64,000 nt of DNA from Prosopocoilus inquinatus (GCA_036172665.1 CM069876.1:8308001-8372000); one strand, 5' to 3'. Shown: positions 22,599 through 33,618, counted from the first letter of the stretch. Numbers and translations are program-made. The notes: a model not told the origin generated them from the sequence alone.

Positions 22599-23879
22599 AA
22601 AAAAAATTCATTAGAATTTATTGAAAAATTAAAAAATCTAGAAATAAAACCAAACGAAATTTTAGTATCCTTCGATGTCACTTCGCTATTTCCTAGTATA
22701 CCTGTAAAAACCACCTTAGATTACCTGAAAGAACTTTTATCAAAGAATAGCTTCGATAAGCAGGAAGTGGATGAATTAATAAAACTCACTAGTTTATGCA
22801 TGAATCAAAATTTCTTTAAATTTAACAACGAGTTTTACCAACAATTGGAAGGGGCAGCCATGGGAAATAGCTTGTCACCGTTTATGGCAAATCTGTTTAT
22901 GGGTAAATTTGAAACGGAACTTAAAGCCTCTTTAGATTATTTCCCTAAAATCTGGGTGAGATACGTCGATGATATATTTTGTGTTTTTGACCAAAGTAAA
23001 TGTTCAATAGAGGAATTCCTTAAAAGTTTAAACTCTAAATTCACCACCATCAAATTTACCTATGAAATTGAAACTAACAATAAACTACCCTTTTTAGACA
23101 CATTAGTAACTAGAAATAGTAATAAATTAGAATTTAACGTTTATAGGAAATCTACTAATGTTAATAGATTCATTCCCGCGGATTCAAATCATTGCAAACA
23201 ATATAAATTAGCGGCCTTAAATTTCTTAGTGCATAGGATGCTGACATTCCCTTTATCAACTGTTAATTATAGTAAAGAACTTCAAGAAATTATTAAAATC
23301 GCCACGTACAATGGTTACCAATCCGATGTAATCTATAACATTATTAGAAAACAAAAACAAAAATTAGAGATTAATAAAATAACCACACTAAAATCTGACA
23401 AAATAGGTGAGGTAGATTATAAGAAAATTGAAAAAATGCCGTTTTATCCTCAATATACTAAAGGGTTGAATACAATTTTTAAAAAATTAGGTTTAAGAAT
23501 AGTTTACACCAACAATAACAGCTTAAAATCGTTGCTGGGAAATCCAAAAGATAAAGTAGATTCGGAGGATAAATCAGGTATATATAAAATTAGTTGTAAA
23601 AATTGTGATCAAATTTATGTGGGGCAAACAAAAAGATCCTTAAAAATTAGATTCAAAGAACACTTGGCTCATTTAAAATACAAACGCTTTGATAAATCCA
23701 GTGTTGCCTTACACATGCTTGAAAACAATCATTCGGTAAATAAAATAGATTTAATCAAACAAATTAATAACAAAACAAACCTAGATTCTTTCGAAAGCTT
23801 GGAGATTCACAAAAATAGGAATAGATTAATGAATTTTGAGAAGTCCGGGCCGACCGCTTCTTGCCTCTTCGACCTTTAG
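22599..23879 (+). CDS. PLE3 reverse transcriptase/GIY-YIG protein, plus-strand copy, 5'-truncated
   Basis: Sense copy of the same protein, with RT (YVDD about residues 122-125 of this frame) and C-terminal GIY-YIG (IYVGQ about 339-343). Upstream of 22599 the coding sequence continues in another frame (LPVKLPDFSV), but the A run at 22597-22606 is ten long against five in the mirror copy. The resulting +5 shift disconnects it. There is no initiator Met near the start, so translation of this copy is unlikely. The stop at 23879 coincides with that of the minus copy. Confidence 0.92.
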   Translation, partial: KKNSLEFIEKLKNLEIKPNEILVSFDVTSLFPSIPVKTTLDYLKELLSKNSFDKQEVDELIKLTSLCMNQNFFKFNNEFYQQLEGAAMGNSLSPFMANLFMGKFETELKASLDYFPKIWVRYVDDIFCVFDQSKCSIEEFLKSLNSKFTTIKFTYEIETNNKLPFLDTLVTRNSNKLEFNVYRKSTNVNRFIPADSNHCKQYKLAALNFLVHRMLTFPLSTVNYSKELQEIIKIATYNGYQSDVIYNIIRKQKQKLEINKITTLKSDKIGEVDYKKIEKMPFYPQYTKGLNTIFKKLGLRIVYTNNNSLKSLLGNPKDKVDSEDKSGIYKISCKNCDQIYVGQTKRSLKIRFKEHLAHLKYKRFDKSSVALHMLENNHSVNKIDLIKQINNKTNLDSFESLEIHKNRNRLMNFEKSGPTASCLFDL

Positions 23880-23995
23880 ATTTTCGAAGAATCCCGGTTT
23901 GCTTTGCATGCATAATACGGTACAAAGAAAGTGAGGGGGGGAGTGCGGCTAGTCTAGTTTAGTTTATTTGTTGTTTTAAAGTTTAATATCAGTTT

Positions 23996-24038
23996 AGCGC
24001 TGAAGATGGTAACTTCGTTACCGAAATACGTATTCGCT
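23996..24038 (+). ncRNA. Hammerhead ribozyme, PLE3 right end
   Basis: Mirror of the left-end ribozyme: AGCG, CTGAAGA (24000-24006), hairpin stem II, GAAA, ATACGTAT palindrome, T, CGCT. The core is identical to the left copy. Confidence 0.87.
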
Positions 24039-24092
24039 TTCAGTGAATTAATGTGGTCGAGGGGTTTTCTCACTATTTATTAACATAATTGT

Positions 24093-27000
24093 AATAAAAT
24101 AGGTGACAGAAACAAATTGTTGCAAATATTCAAACAATCGTGTTAAATCTTACGATAAGAATAGCGTCTTGCTACGATTGTACGAATATTTCCTTGAGTT
24201 GTATGAATATTTATACCCTATAACTTTTTTCTGTCTTCTATTTTACTACATTTTTTTTGTGTACCAATAATAAAAATATGAAAAATTCTTTTTTTATTCA
24301 ATTTCTCGGTCGAAATCATACATTCAGCTGACTTATTTTTTTTGTATTCTCACAGCACGAAACACAAATTCTTGTTAACTCTTGTACAAACCTGCATAAA
24401 ATTCTTTCAAATTTTTCCACACGCTATTTCAGTTTTTCCCTAAATAGTGTTTCACTTATTCCCAAAAATTTAAATTACTATTGAAAAAAAGCTAATTAGC
24501 AGAAAAATAAAACGAAAAGGGCCTTATGATCTGTGACCTATTTGCTCGGTCCAAAATCAATATAAAACTGAAACTGCAATTTATTTTGAAGTTAGAGGGA
24601 AAGTTGTACAACAAAATGTGAAATTTAATTCATATGTTCTTACATCAATTTGGAAAATACCTCAGGACAGTACAAAATTCTAACAACTACTTCACATTTT
24701 TCTATCCTCTTGAATAATTCTTAATGAAATTACAAGTTAAATAATAGCACTTGCAGTTTTACAATAAATTCATTTGCTAATTAATTGCAGACTTGTTTCA
24801 CTTTTACCCTAATTTTTGCTTGTTGCATATTTACTCTATTTGACCCTAATTCCGAAATTTTACAAGTTAATTTGGTTACCCTATTGATTTTCTATAATTC
24901 ATCCCATTTAACCAAGTCTGTATTTCTTATAGTACCTGAGATGCTCAAGCTCTGAATATTACCTTGGATATACTCTATGATGACGTATTTTTAAATGAAA
25001 ATCCGAAAATATCAGGAAAAAATTAAAGTTTGCGTCACTGAGGTTATTACTTAAAATAATTAAACAAATTTTATAGTATACGGTCATAGATACGCATTTT
25101 TTTTATCTCCCTTTCAAACTCGTCTCTCTTGCAGCGAAAACCGGGCAAGGAAGTAACATTTCATAGCAGGGAGGACACGCTCGAATGCTTCGAAACTAGC
25201 TCGAATTACACATTGCCTTTTCTCCGGAGTGCAGGCTTAATTAACGGCAAAAACTGAACTAATCGAGCCCGTGTATGCGGCACGAGTTCTTTTTTCCTTT
25301 TGCGTAATTATTTGTTTAAACAAAAGCCAACGAGTAACAGTAGCAGCGGCGCAGCGGTCATAAATTAATTTGCGTGAAAACGTACCACCGATCGGCCTTG
25401 CCGTTCACACCGATATTAAAATTAATTGCCTTTTTAATTATGCCCTGTCGGTTTTAAAGTGTACATTTTTTATGCATTTGCAGTTTGTTCAGTGCAAGGC
25501 AATAAATATTTATATTAATTGAAATGACCTGTAATTACGAGGTCCGATCCTTAATGTAAAGTGAAGACATACTACAATAAGCAATGCAACAGACAACAGA
25601 CAGAAAGCTGTATAATTACTTACGCCAAAGAGACGAGGTCTTGTAATATAAATTCCATTGTACATACGTCATAACAAATAATGTGTCAAATTTCGGTATG
25701 GTTGTCGAGAGTATGCCAGAAGAATTTGACGTTGAAATGTAAACACAGGCACAGGTTATATTAAAAATTTGCAACCACCGAATTTAACGTCATTATCTGC
25801 TATTGCCATGTTTGAAAAATTATATTCTAAATTCGTTTTTACTTATGGATTTACACGAAATTTAACACGCGTATTTTTAGGCTAATAACAAAGTCGGCAC
25901 ACATTTTTTACATTTCCGATATTCATTCGTTTTCGTTTTTAGTAAATTCTGGCGGTTTAAGTAAATTACTAAAACGTTTGTATTTAATATTTTTTGATAC
26001 GCGTGAAAATAAAGTATTTAGGTACCTTTAAAAATATAACCAAAAACCCTGTACATTATGTGTGTAACAGAATCGCCTTTATAGTTTCTTTCAAATTAAT
26101 AATTATCAAAACATTATAATTCTTTAAAGTAACTTTTAAAAATACTAGCCTAATAAATTTAATTTATATCAATTATAGCGCAAATATGAGCAAATAATGA
26201 GAACAGTGAGGTACTAATATGAATTTGTGTGATCCACAAAAGCAAGTCAGTACTAGTATAAAAAACTAATTTAGATTCAGAGAATAGTATAACAGTAATA
26301 ATACACTCCTGTTGACTTGCCTGTTGACAAAATTTCGGACACAATTGGCGCAATGAAACAATGTCCAAGCCTACTTAGTATATGTATGTATACTGAACGC
26401 TAAGATACTGCGCGTCACCAAAACATTCGTTTGCTTTTTGCTTTATAAATCAGCAAGGGGCAGTTAGTTGCAGCTAAATTTTTATATACGCATTTCCATA
26501 AGATGTAGGGAATACACTGGTTGTAATAAGAAAGCGGAGATAAGCGGAGCTGTTGATGAAAACTTTACACGAATATGCGCACTTCCATAAAATGAAGTAC
26601 TTTACGTAACAACTCATAATTTTAAATTGTATCCCTACATTTCGACGACTCTAACACAAATAAATACGGAAAGGATGCATACTAATTATAAACATATAAT
26701 TGTTTTTGTAACTTTATTCTACTTGCGTATACATGCGTATGAATTTTCTTAATACTCGACTCTCATTTTTGTCTCCTTGTATCACTGAACTTCAAAGTCT
26801 TCCTGATCTTCTGTTTCTTATATACCTTATGTTTTTTGATAATGATAATTCACCATCTTTTAGCTTTTAAATATACTACTAATAAATCATGCTACAAACA
26901 CTTCGAAAAATGACTTTTTTCCACTCATTTCCCACTGTGCGTCGTTCTAATTCACTAAAAATGGAATCAATTCTGTGGTCCCTTTGATCATAGAATGCAA

Positions 27001-27125
27001 AAACCTAGTTAATATATTCAATAAAATTTTTCACGTGCGTGACGCAACGAGTTATGTACCCACACCCTCCCCTCTAGATTAAGGTAACCTTCTAAGACAG
27101 TCCAGCTCTAACAACCTTGACTAGC
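24093..27125. other. No gene recognised
   Basis: AT-rich intergenic DNA of about 3 kb with a mild GC rise near 25120-25400. No domain or repeat family was recognised. Confidence 0.5.
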
Positions 27126-27129
27126 AGTT

Positions 27130-27255
27130 TAAACAGCGATATCCTACGATCGCTTTTTGACCTAATATTGCATTAGGATTGACAAATTTAAGCCAGTTTT
27201 CTACATAATAAGTCATCCCATGCAACAAGCTTCTGCTGATAAAATTGTGCAAAAG
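27130..27255 (-). repeat. RZ retrozyme remnant
   Basis: ACAGCGATATCCTACGATCG, CTTTTTGACCTAATATTGCA and a degraded TAATAAGTC...CCATGC segment correspond to the antisense RZ block seen in other copies. Then comes CTTCTGCTGATAAAATTGTGCA. There is no hammerhead core and no clear target duplication. This is an old, truncated copy. Confidence 0.6.
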
Positions 27256-27589
27256 TTAACGTTTTAAGTGTGGGAATTCCATGCTGACAAATGAAATCCA
27301 AGTCGTTTCACCTTACTTACAATGCTACACCAGCAGATCATATTTCATTCAAAACAATGTACGCCGACCATCGTCGATCTTTAGACCAGATCTTTTAGAA
27401 AACGCACTTTATGGCATTCGGCACACGGTTTCATTATTGATTTAGTATTGATTCGGTAATTAGGCAGTTGATTATGAGTTAAAAATCAGTTGTAAATTAG
27501 TTGTGTTGTAGGAAACGATAAATAAAACATAATAATTTAATTAAAAAAATAATTAAAATAATTAGTTTAATGTATTGGAGAATTTTATT

Positions 27590-28340
27590 TGTAACTTTTG
27601 AAATCGGCCCTTGGGGGCGGCGTTTGGTCGAGTTTGGTGCAAAGAGGCTAGTTAAAACCTGAACTTATTTTGTTGTGCTGTTATGTCTTGCCCTGCAAGG
27701 GCAAGGTACATAACATGGTGGCGACCCCCTTATAACATAACTACGTTAACTAAATTTCTCTTGTAAACGTAACACGGTGGAGGCCCCGATTTGTGTTTAA
27801 TCCTAACACTAAGACGTGCAACGGATTTTATATAATAAGGATTACATCATAGGTTTCGTTATTAATTTGTATTCACAGCAATTTTGTATACTTTTATAAA
27901 GAATATGTCAACGCATTGTGTATGTGTAGCTGATTGCCTACGGAATGCAGTAAAATAATGTGTTGACATGTCATGCATTCATTTTAAGAGAACTGCCTAC
28001 TCGCGAGAGTTATACTGTTCTTCTTTGTTCGAATGGTAATGATTCAATAACACCTGACCCAAGCTACATGCGTCAGAACCTGGCACGTCCGAGTCTCGAA
28101 ACTTTGGTGGACAGCTGTCTGCTTCGCCCGACAGAATTTTTGGAATTTTTGCCGAATAAAAATCGCGTAACCAGCCGGGTTATAAAAGCTCACGCCCGGT
28201 GAATGAAAAACAGTTCGCCTTAAAGTGTATAAGATTATCGTTCGGTTATTGAAATAAATTGGTGTTTTATTGTAATGTTTTAAGTAGATTAGTTTAAGTA
28301 TATCGAGTTTTTATTTTCAAATAAATTTAACGGACCCTAA
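27590..28340 (+). repeat. Possible LTR-retrotransposon remnant
   Basis: Two similar motifs, AACATGGTGGCGACCCC (about 27715) and AACACGGTGGAGGCCCC (about 27770), resemble an LTR/primer-binding junction. Further on, a TGTTGACATG start (27959), a TATAAAAG box (about 28181), AATAAA (about 28251) and a CTAACA end (about 28351) are compatible with an LTR. No paired LTR, target duplication or protein domain was found, so this is tentative. Confidence 0.3.
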
Positions 28341-28589
28341 TTTCCTAACAGTTGTATTAAATAAAGCTAGCGCTCGAGCAACTATGTTGGCAGCTCTGCC
28401 TAATTCGCAATCGTACACCGCGCCTGGTTATGTATACAAATTGAAAAAAACTCATAATCTAGCGTCTAGCCTGTTCTGGAGATACAGTGCTTCTCTGCTC
28501 ATAGTTTATTACTAAGGATAGGATTGGAATAAGTACACGCCATCGTTTCAGTAGTGCCGTAAAAATGCATCGAACGGGCACATTGTGTA

Positions 28590-29300
28590 ATGAGCGATTG
28601 GACTTACCTGTCGTTAACAAAAGTTTTACGTATTTCTATAAAATCGCAGTTGAGAATTGGGCAAGAAATAAATGTATGTCTATGACTTTGAGGTAGGCCA
28701 AGAAAAGAAAATTTTATTGGAACAAGAAACAGAAGTACAATCGAGCAGTGACCTTTGCCGAAGTGGAAACACCAATGAAAGCGTTATTTTTAATGTTGCA
28801 ATAAGTCGTATTACAGCTGAGCGAAAGAGTTTGCTTAATTTTTTATGATTATGATACACAATTTATTGCTCCGTATTCTTTGGGATCAACATAATATTAT
28901 TACTTATTAAAATGCCGCAATTCACGAACGGCGAGAGAACAGCATTTCAGAGGAATGTATTCTAATGCCGTTGACAGTATTTGCGCTAATCCTGACATGC
29001 GCACGAACTCAAGAATCACTTTCTCGCCGAGGTCGTTTGTATGTCGCTAATGATGGACGCCACGTCGAACAATTGTTATAAACATTTTTAAATGTCTAAT
29101 AGTGAACGTTTATTTGAATGTCATTCTCCACACAGATGATATTCGGTGAGTGTGTCTTGCGTGTTAGTCATTCCCGCGATGTTTACTGTCTGCGATCAAA
29201 GAACCAACTTCCGTAATTTCTTTTTGTATTTTTCCGTGTTTGTGCTATCGGCGTACTGTGGCTAAAAATTTTGCACTTATTTTGCAAGCAGCCCGTATAT
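28590..29300 (+). repeat. Unclassified dispersed repeat, copy 2 (inverted mate at 1440-2265)
   Basis: Reverse complement of the repeat at 1440-2265, colinear over the whole stretch, from AACAAAAGTTTTACGTATTT near 28618 to GGCGTACTGTGGCTAAAAAT near 29249. It is diverged by substitutions and small indels, and has no long open frame. Confidence 0.8.
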
Positions 29301-30785
29301 TCAGATATGGTCAAATTGATAACATATTAATTATTTATAATATCCAATTAATTATTACTTATCCATTTTATTATTATTTGTTTATTGTTTCATTGAATAC
29401 TTTAAAAAATATAGTAAATACCTACCTTATGTCTTTGTGTGGGAGTAATTCTACGAAATGATATCTGTGCATTGCATTACAGAATTACTATCATTGTATC
29501 TTGAACATTAACTGTGCGATATAAAGTTTATTAAACGTTCAAAAGGTTCCAGGAAAGTAAATATTTAATTATTCGCTAATCTGTCGAATGCAGAGGAAAC
29601 AAATAAATAAGGAAGTCAGTGAGATTATTATATCGACTGTAAATATCGTAATTAGCAGCTACGTTTCCAAAGAGCTTCCCTGTTGTTCTTGATTATGATT
29701 TAAGAACGGATGTTTATTCGCTAAAAATAAGCAGTTGTATGGAAGTACGTAATTAAAATCTCATAGTAATAGTTAAAATGATTGCTACGTAATAATAAGA
29801 TTCCTTCTCTCTTTTAACGAAAGTATTAAATAGATTTCAAATTTGATTGCTTATTATTTTCTTGTCTGTTTTATTCTGTTTTGGAAAATTTGTATATTTA
29901 ACAGAGAAGTCAATAATAGTCATCGTTCATTTCTCTGATCCTTATAATTAAAATTAACTGTAATTATGAATTTTAAGTTAGACTGTCAAGTTTTCAATTA
30001 CTAAAAAAATCATCAAAGAACTTTTGAATTTTTCATAACCTTCTGTATTTATTTGATCTTGAAAATGCAACAACTCAGATTTTTCCTTTATGCTTTTGCG
30101 TAATACGCTGCAAACGGTAGTCTAATAAGACATGAACTTATTATTTCTTTCACAATTATGAATTTACATCACCATGAGTTTCACGTGGATATGCAAATAA
30201 GTTTTATTTACTAGAAGAACATTCGTCGACGTGAATTATAGTCCCACTCCTTTGCTTGTTGTACCTGGTTATTATAAATTCTTCACAGTGTGGGGTAATA
30301 AGAACACGTGCAGTCTCGAATTTTGATGAGACAAGTGTTCGAAGGGTGGCTTTGGCGTATACACATTAGGGGTTAGAAGTTTCCTGGCTTATTTTTTTAA
30401 TCTGGCATTCTTCTCCAGTTCTATAGTATTTACACGCATTTTTAATTTATATAATTTGTCTATGAATTTGTTTTATAAATAGTACATACTTTTTTGAGTT
30501 GTTCTTTCTTGGATTTTAAAATTATTATTGATATTTATTATAAGTTTTGGAGTTATTTCTTATTTTAATTTCTGTATTACTTAAAATAGTAGTTTACGTC
30601 TTTAGTCACCATTTTGATTTTTAAAGAAATATTTCAAATAAAAGAAGGGTTAATGGTGTTAGGTATTAAGTTTCGACTTCGTTTCAATTATGAAATAGCA
30701 TTACTACATTTTATTCTTTCTAATTTAATAAGAGAATGAAAAGGTCCTATCGGGTGCAAAGAAAAGTAAACTGTTTTTCTTTCAC
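29301..30785. other. No gene recognised
   Basis: AT-rich. No domain or recognisable repeat. Confidence 0.5.
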
Positions 30786-30790
30786 TTTAT

Positions 30791-31350
30791 ATACAGGTGG
30801 GCCAATAGTACGTATTCGGTAGATAGCACCTATATTAATGCAGATGTTTTCGCTATTACTAACCTATGGTACAGATGCAAGATTTAAAATTAGTTACAAT
30901 TATACAGGGTGTTCCGTGTGGTTGTGCCAGACCAAAGTTTTGTTTTTTTTTTAAAACGGAACGTATATAATGGTTTATTTCGATTCGTCTTTAGGAGTAG
31001 ATAAATTAATTATAAGGATATTATGTACCTAAACCTAATAGTTTTTGAGATATTGACATTCCAATGTAAAAAACTGGTATTATTTGATGTTTTACATATT
31101 ACATGTTTATTAAAATTCGGCATTTAAATTTTACAGTAACATTACATAACCTCTATGGAACAGAAAACAATTTTCATCTCGAATATATTCCTATTATTTT
31201 ACACAGGGTGATTCATAACTCCGATGTTTATTTTACTCGGTTAGCGTAAATGGAACACCCTATATTTTATGACTGAATTTAACAGCAATTTAACAGATCC
31301 TTGATTAAGCTTTACAATGATATAAGGTTCAGTACGTGTTATACAAAAAG
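30791..31350 (+). repeat. Dispersed repeat UR2, copy 1
   Basis: Starts GGTGGGCCAATAGTACGTAT and continues through ACAGGGTGTTCCGTGTGG, GTGCCAGACCAAAG, CTAAACCTAATAGTTTTTGA, CCTCTATGGAACAGAAAAC and ACAGGGTGATTCATAACTCC. All of these recur at 40084-40930, partly in inverted order. It may be several nested MITE-like units with ACAGGGTG ends. There is no coding potential. Confidence 0.75.
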
Positions 31351-31848
31351 TCTCCTTGTCATAGAAAACGATGTGAAGAGCACCACGGTTATCATTTTGA
31401 AAATTTTTTATGTTGTTATTAATGAACAGAGCGACGTCTTACGATCGCTTTTTGACCTGACATTGCAGTAGGATAGACAAATTGAAGCGGATTTGCTCCT
31501 AATAAGTCCCCTATGCAAGGCGGCCATGCTTGCTGTCCAAGTATAATGAAAGTTTAAAAAAAAAATTGTTGCAAATCGTTTTTGATTGCAGTGAAAACCT
31601 CGAGCAGCCTCTTTACAGCTGCTTCAGCCCTGCTTGGGGCTTAAAACTTTCATTACGCTTTGACAGCAAGCATGTCCGCCTTGCATGGGGGACTTATTAG
31701 AAGCAAATCAGCTTCAATTTGTCTATTCTACTGCAATGTCAAGCGATCGTAAGATGTCGCTGTTTTATCTGTTCATCACTATTACATCGCGTTTGCGAAT
31801 AAATTGGACAAGTCATTTTTGGTTTGCAGTGGGAATGTCGAGCTACGT

Positions 31849-31893
31849 CTCTGCTGATGAAGCCCCAAGCAGGGCTGAAACAGCTGTACAGAC
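31849..31893 (+). ncRNA. Hammerhead ribozyme in RZ copy 5, first sense unit
   Basis: CTCTG, CTGATGA (31854-31860), AGCCC/GGGCT stem II with loop CAAGCA, GAAA (31877-31880), ACAGCTGT palindrome, A, CAGAC. The core is intact; one stem I pair is lost. Confidence 0.87.
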
Positions 31894-32158
31894 GCTGCTC
31901 GAGGTTTTCACTGCAATCAAAAACGTTTTGCAACAATTTTTTTAAAAACTTTTATTATGCTTTGACAGCAAACATGGCTGCCTTGCATGAGGGACTTATT
32001 AGGAGCAAATCTGCTTCAGTTTGTCTATCCTACTGCTATGTCAGGTCAAAAAGCGATCGTAAGATGTCGCTGTTTTATCTGTTCATCACTATTACATCGC
32101 ATTTGCGAATAAATTGGACAAGTCGTTTTTGGTGTGTAGTTGGAATGTCGAGCTACGT

Positions 32159-32203
32159 CTCTGCTGAAGAAGCCCCAAATAGGGCTGAAACAGCTGTACG
32201 GAG
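32159..32203 (+). ncRNA. Hammerhead ribozyme in RZ copy 5, second sense unit
   Basis: CTCTG, CTGAAGA (32164-32170), AGCCC/GGGCT stem II, GAAA (32187-32190), ACAGCTGT, A, CGGAG. Stem I is closed with one U-G wobble. The core is intact. Confidence 0.88.
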
Positions 32204-32455
32204 GCTGCTCGAGGTTTTCACTGCAATAAAAAACAATTTGCAACAAATGTTGTTATTAATGTTAAATCAGTTGTTATTATTATTATTATTTTCATAAAAA
32301 TGACAGCGACTAATTGATTTTCATTTTACGCAATCGAAAGTATTTTAAATTTCATTTTTCGATTCTACAATATCGTCTTTTATTTTAAATTTGTCATTCA
32401 ACTATATAGATTTATAAAATGCAAAATTTAAAACCTACGCTTATATCAAGTAGTA

Positions 32456-32500
32456 ACTATCGATGTACGTTTCGGTCTTAATAGACCTCATCAGGATAGT
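32456..32500 (-). ncRNA. Orphan hammerhead ribozyme (PLE-like terminal fragment)
   Basis: Minus strand: ACTATC, core CTGATGA, stem II GGTCT/AGACC, GAAA, a nearly self-complementary ACGTACAT stem III, C, then GATAGT closing a six-pair stem I. Its sequence differs from PLE1-3 and RZ, so it belongs to another hammerhead-bearing family. No RT or GIY-YIG frame is nearby, so it may be a lone terminal repeat of a PLE or another retrozyme. Confidence 0.82.
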
Positions 32501-32879
32501 GTAATGTTACAACTTGGAGATAAACAACAGCTAATGAATCACAGACCAAGAGACTGAATTCACATTTGTTGTAACCACTAAGAAGACTCTCATTTCGAGG
32601 GAACAACCAGTGTAAAAATTCGGTATGTAAAGATGCCTAGGTTCTGTACAGAAAATTAAATGTTGGGATTAAATTAATTCTTCTATTACAATGATTCATA
32701 ACGTGTAATTATAACAGGGTCAAGGTTAGCCAGTAGGGCCGGAACGTTTCTTGGAATTTTGCGCACGATGAAGTTCTCGATCGCAAAAGAATAAGATCGA
32801 GTTGGTGAAGAGCTGCAATATTATCCCTAATTGATGCATTTAATTGAAAATATTTTTGTATGCAAATGCAGTCGCATTC

Positions 32880-32978
32880 CCCACTTAGAGAACGTGACGT
32901 CAAAATGACGTAATTCTCTTACGATTTATATTGTTTCGTGGGAGAACCACGTCATTTTGACGTCACGTTTTCTGCAAG
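32880..32978. repeat. Short palindromic element with paired CRE-type sites
   Basis: GAACGTGACGTCAAAATGAC near 32889 is repeated in reverse complement near 32950 (GTCATTTTGACGTCACGTTT), with about 30 bp between. Each arm holds TGACGTCA, the consensus site for CREB/ATF-type bZIP factors. The inverted arrangement suggests a MITE; regulatory use is only a possibility. Confidence 0.65.
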
Positions 32979-32999
32979 TTTGTTCCCTGAATTCGAAAA

Positions 33000-33365
33000 T
33001 AAGGCTTAAATATTAAAATTATTTTTTTACGTAGTTGTATTGGACTTGAATTTCAGGATTTTGTTTACATTTTTTTTATTAAAATCTTTTTTTTTAAATG
33101 CAAACTGATATTTCACGCTTTTGTTTATAATATTTTTTTATTTTAAATTTTTAAAAGTATTTTGTAAAGTAAATTTGACTTTTTTTTTAAAACATATTGT
33201 TATATTTAAAATTTTGGATTCTTTATTTGAAATATTTTCGTAAGTGAAAACTGTATGCGTTATCAAGGCGGACACTTTGAAATTTCATTTAATTTGTGTT
33301 ATATTTTTATGATTTTGTTTAATGTTTTCATTCTAAGGCCTATTAAATACTTTTTCTGGCTATCT
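33000..33365. other. No gene recognised
   Basis: T/A-rich low-complexity DNA without recognised features. Confidence 0.55.
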
Positions 33366-33436
33366 AACTTTAAGTTTTAAGAAATTTTTTTTTTTGTGCA
33401 AATCGTTCTTGATTGCAGTGAAAACCTCGAGCAGCC

Positions 33437-33481
33437 TCTGGACAGCTGTTTCAGCCCTGCTTGGGGCTTCTTCAGCAGAGA
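33437..33481 (-). ncRNA. Hammerhead ribozyme in RZ copy 6 (antisense half)
   Basis: Minus strand: CTCTG, CTGAAGA, AGCCC/GGGCT, GAAA, ACAGCTGT, C, CAGAG. All core positions and a five-pair stem I are present. Confidence 0.88.
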
Positions 33482-33618
33482 CGTAGCTCGACATTCCCAC
33501 TGCAGACCAAAAACGACTTGCCCAATTTATTCGCAATTGCGATGTAAGAATGATGAACATATAAAATAGCGACATCTTACTATCGTTTTTGGTCTGCAGT
33601 GGGAATGTCGAGCTACGT

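Larger units (their letters stand above)
21001..24080. mobile_element. Penelope-like element PLE3, near-perfect head-to-head palindrome with target duplication
   Basis: Two copies of one PLE meet head to head: a minus-strand arm (about 21040-22527) and a plus-strand arm (about 22591-24080), with about 64 bp of unpaired centre. That centre still encodes plus-strand residues upstream of the RT. The arms are almost identical, so the insertion is recent. The 12-bp sequence TAACATAATTGT lies at 20989-21000 and again at 24081-24092, which indicates that the whole palindrome integrated as one unit. The left end carries about 39 bp with no counterpart on the right. Both outer ends carry a hammerhead ribozyme. 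Confidence 0.93.
31425..32246. mobile_element. RZ retrozyme copy 5: multimeric, with 15-bp target duplication
   Basis: The longest RZ copy. It begins antisense (AACAGAGCGACGTCTTACG), runs through part of the antisense hammerhead, then switches at about 31641 to sense and continues through two tandem sense units. The two sense hammerheads are 310 bp apart (31854 and 32164), which gives the monomer length. The whole is flanked by a perfect 15-bp duplication ATGTTGTTATTAATG (31410-31424, 32247-32261). A frame of up to 157 codons crosses the sense repeats but is an accident of the repeat. Tandem units fit reverse transcription of a circular or multimeric RNA. Confidence 0.92.

Noticed and set aside
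31824..32297. 157-codon open frame across RZ copy 5, and similar frames at 18255-18720 and 33360-33638
   Set aside because: They read through the non-coding RZ repeat. The same peptide-like stretches reappear wherever the repeat occurs, on both strands, with no start or codon-use evidence.
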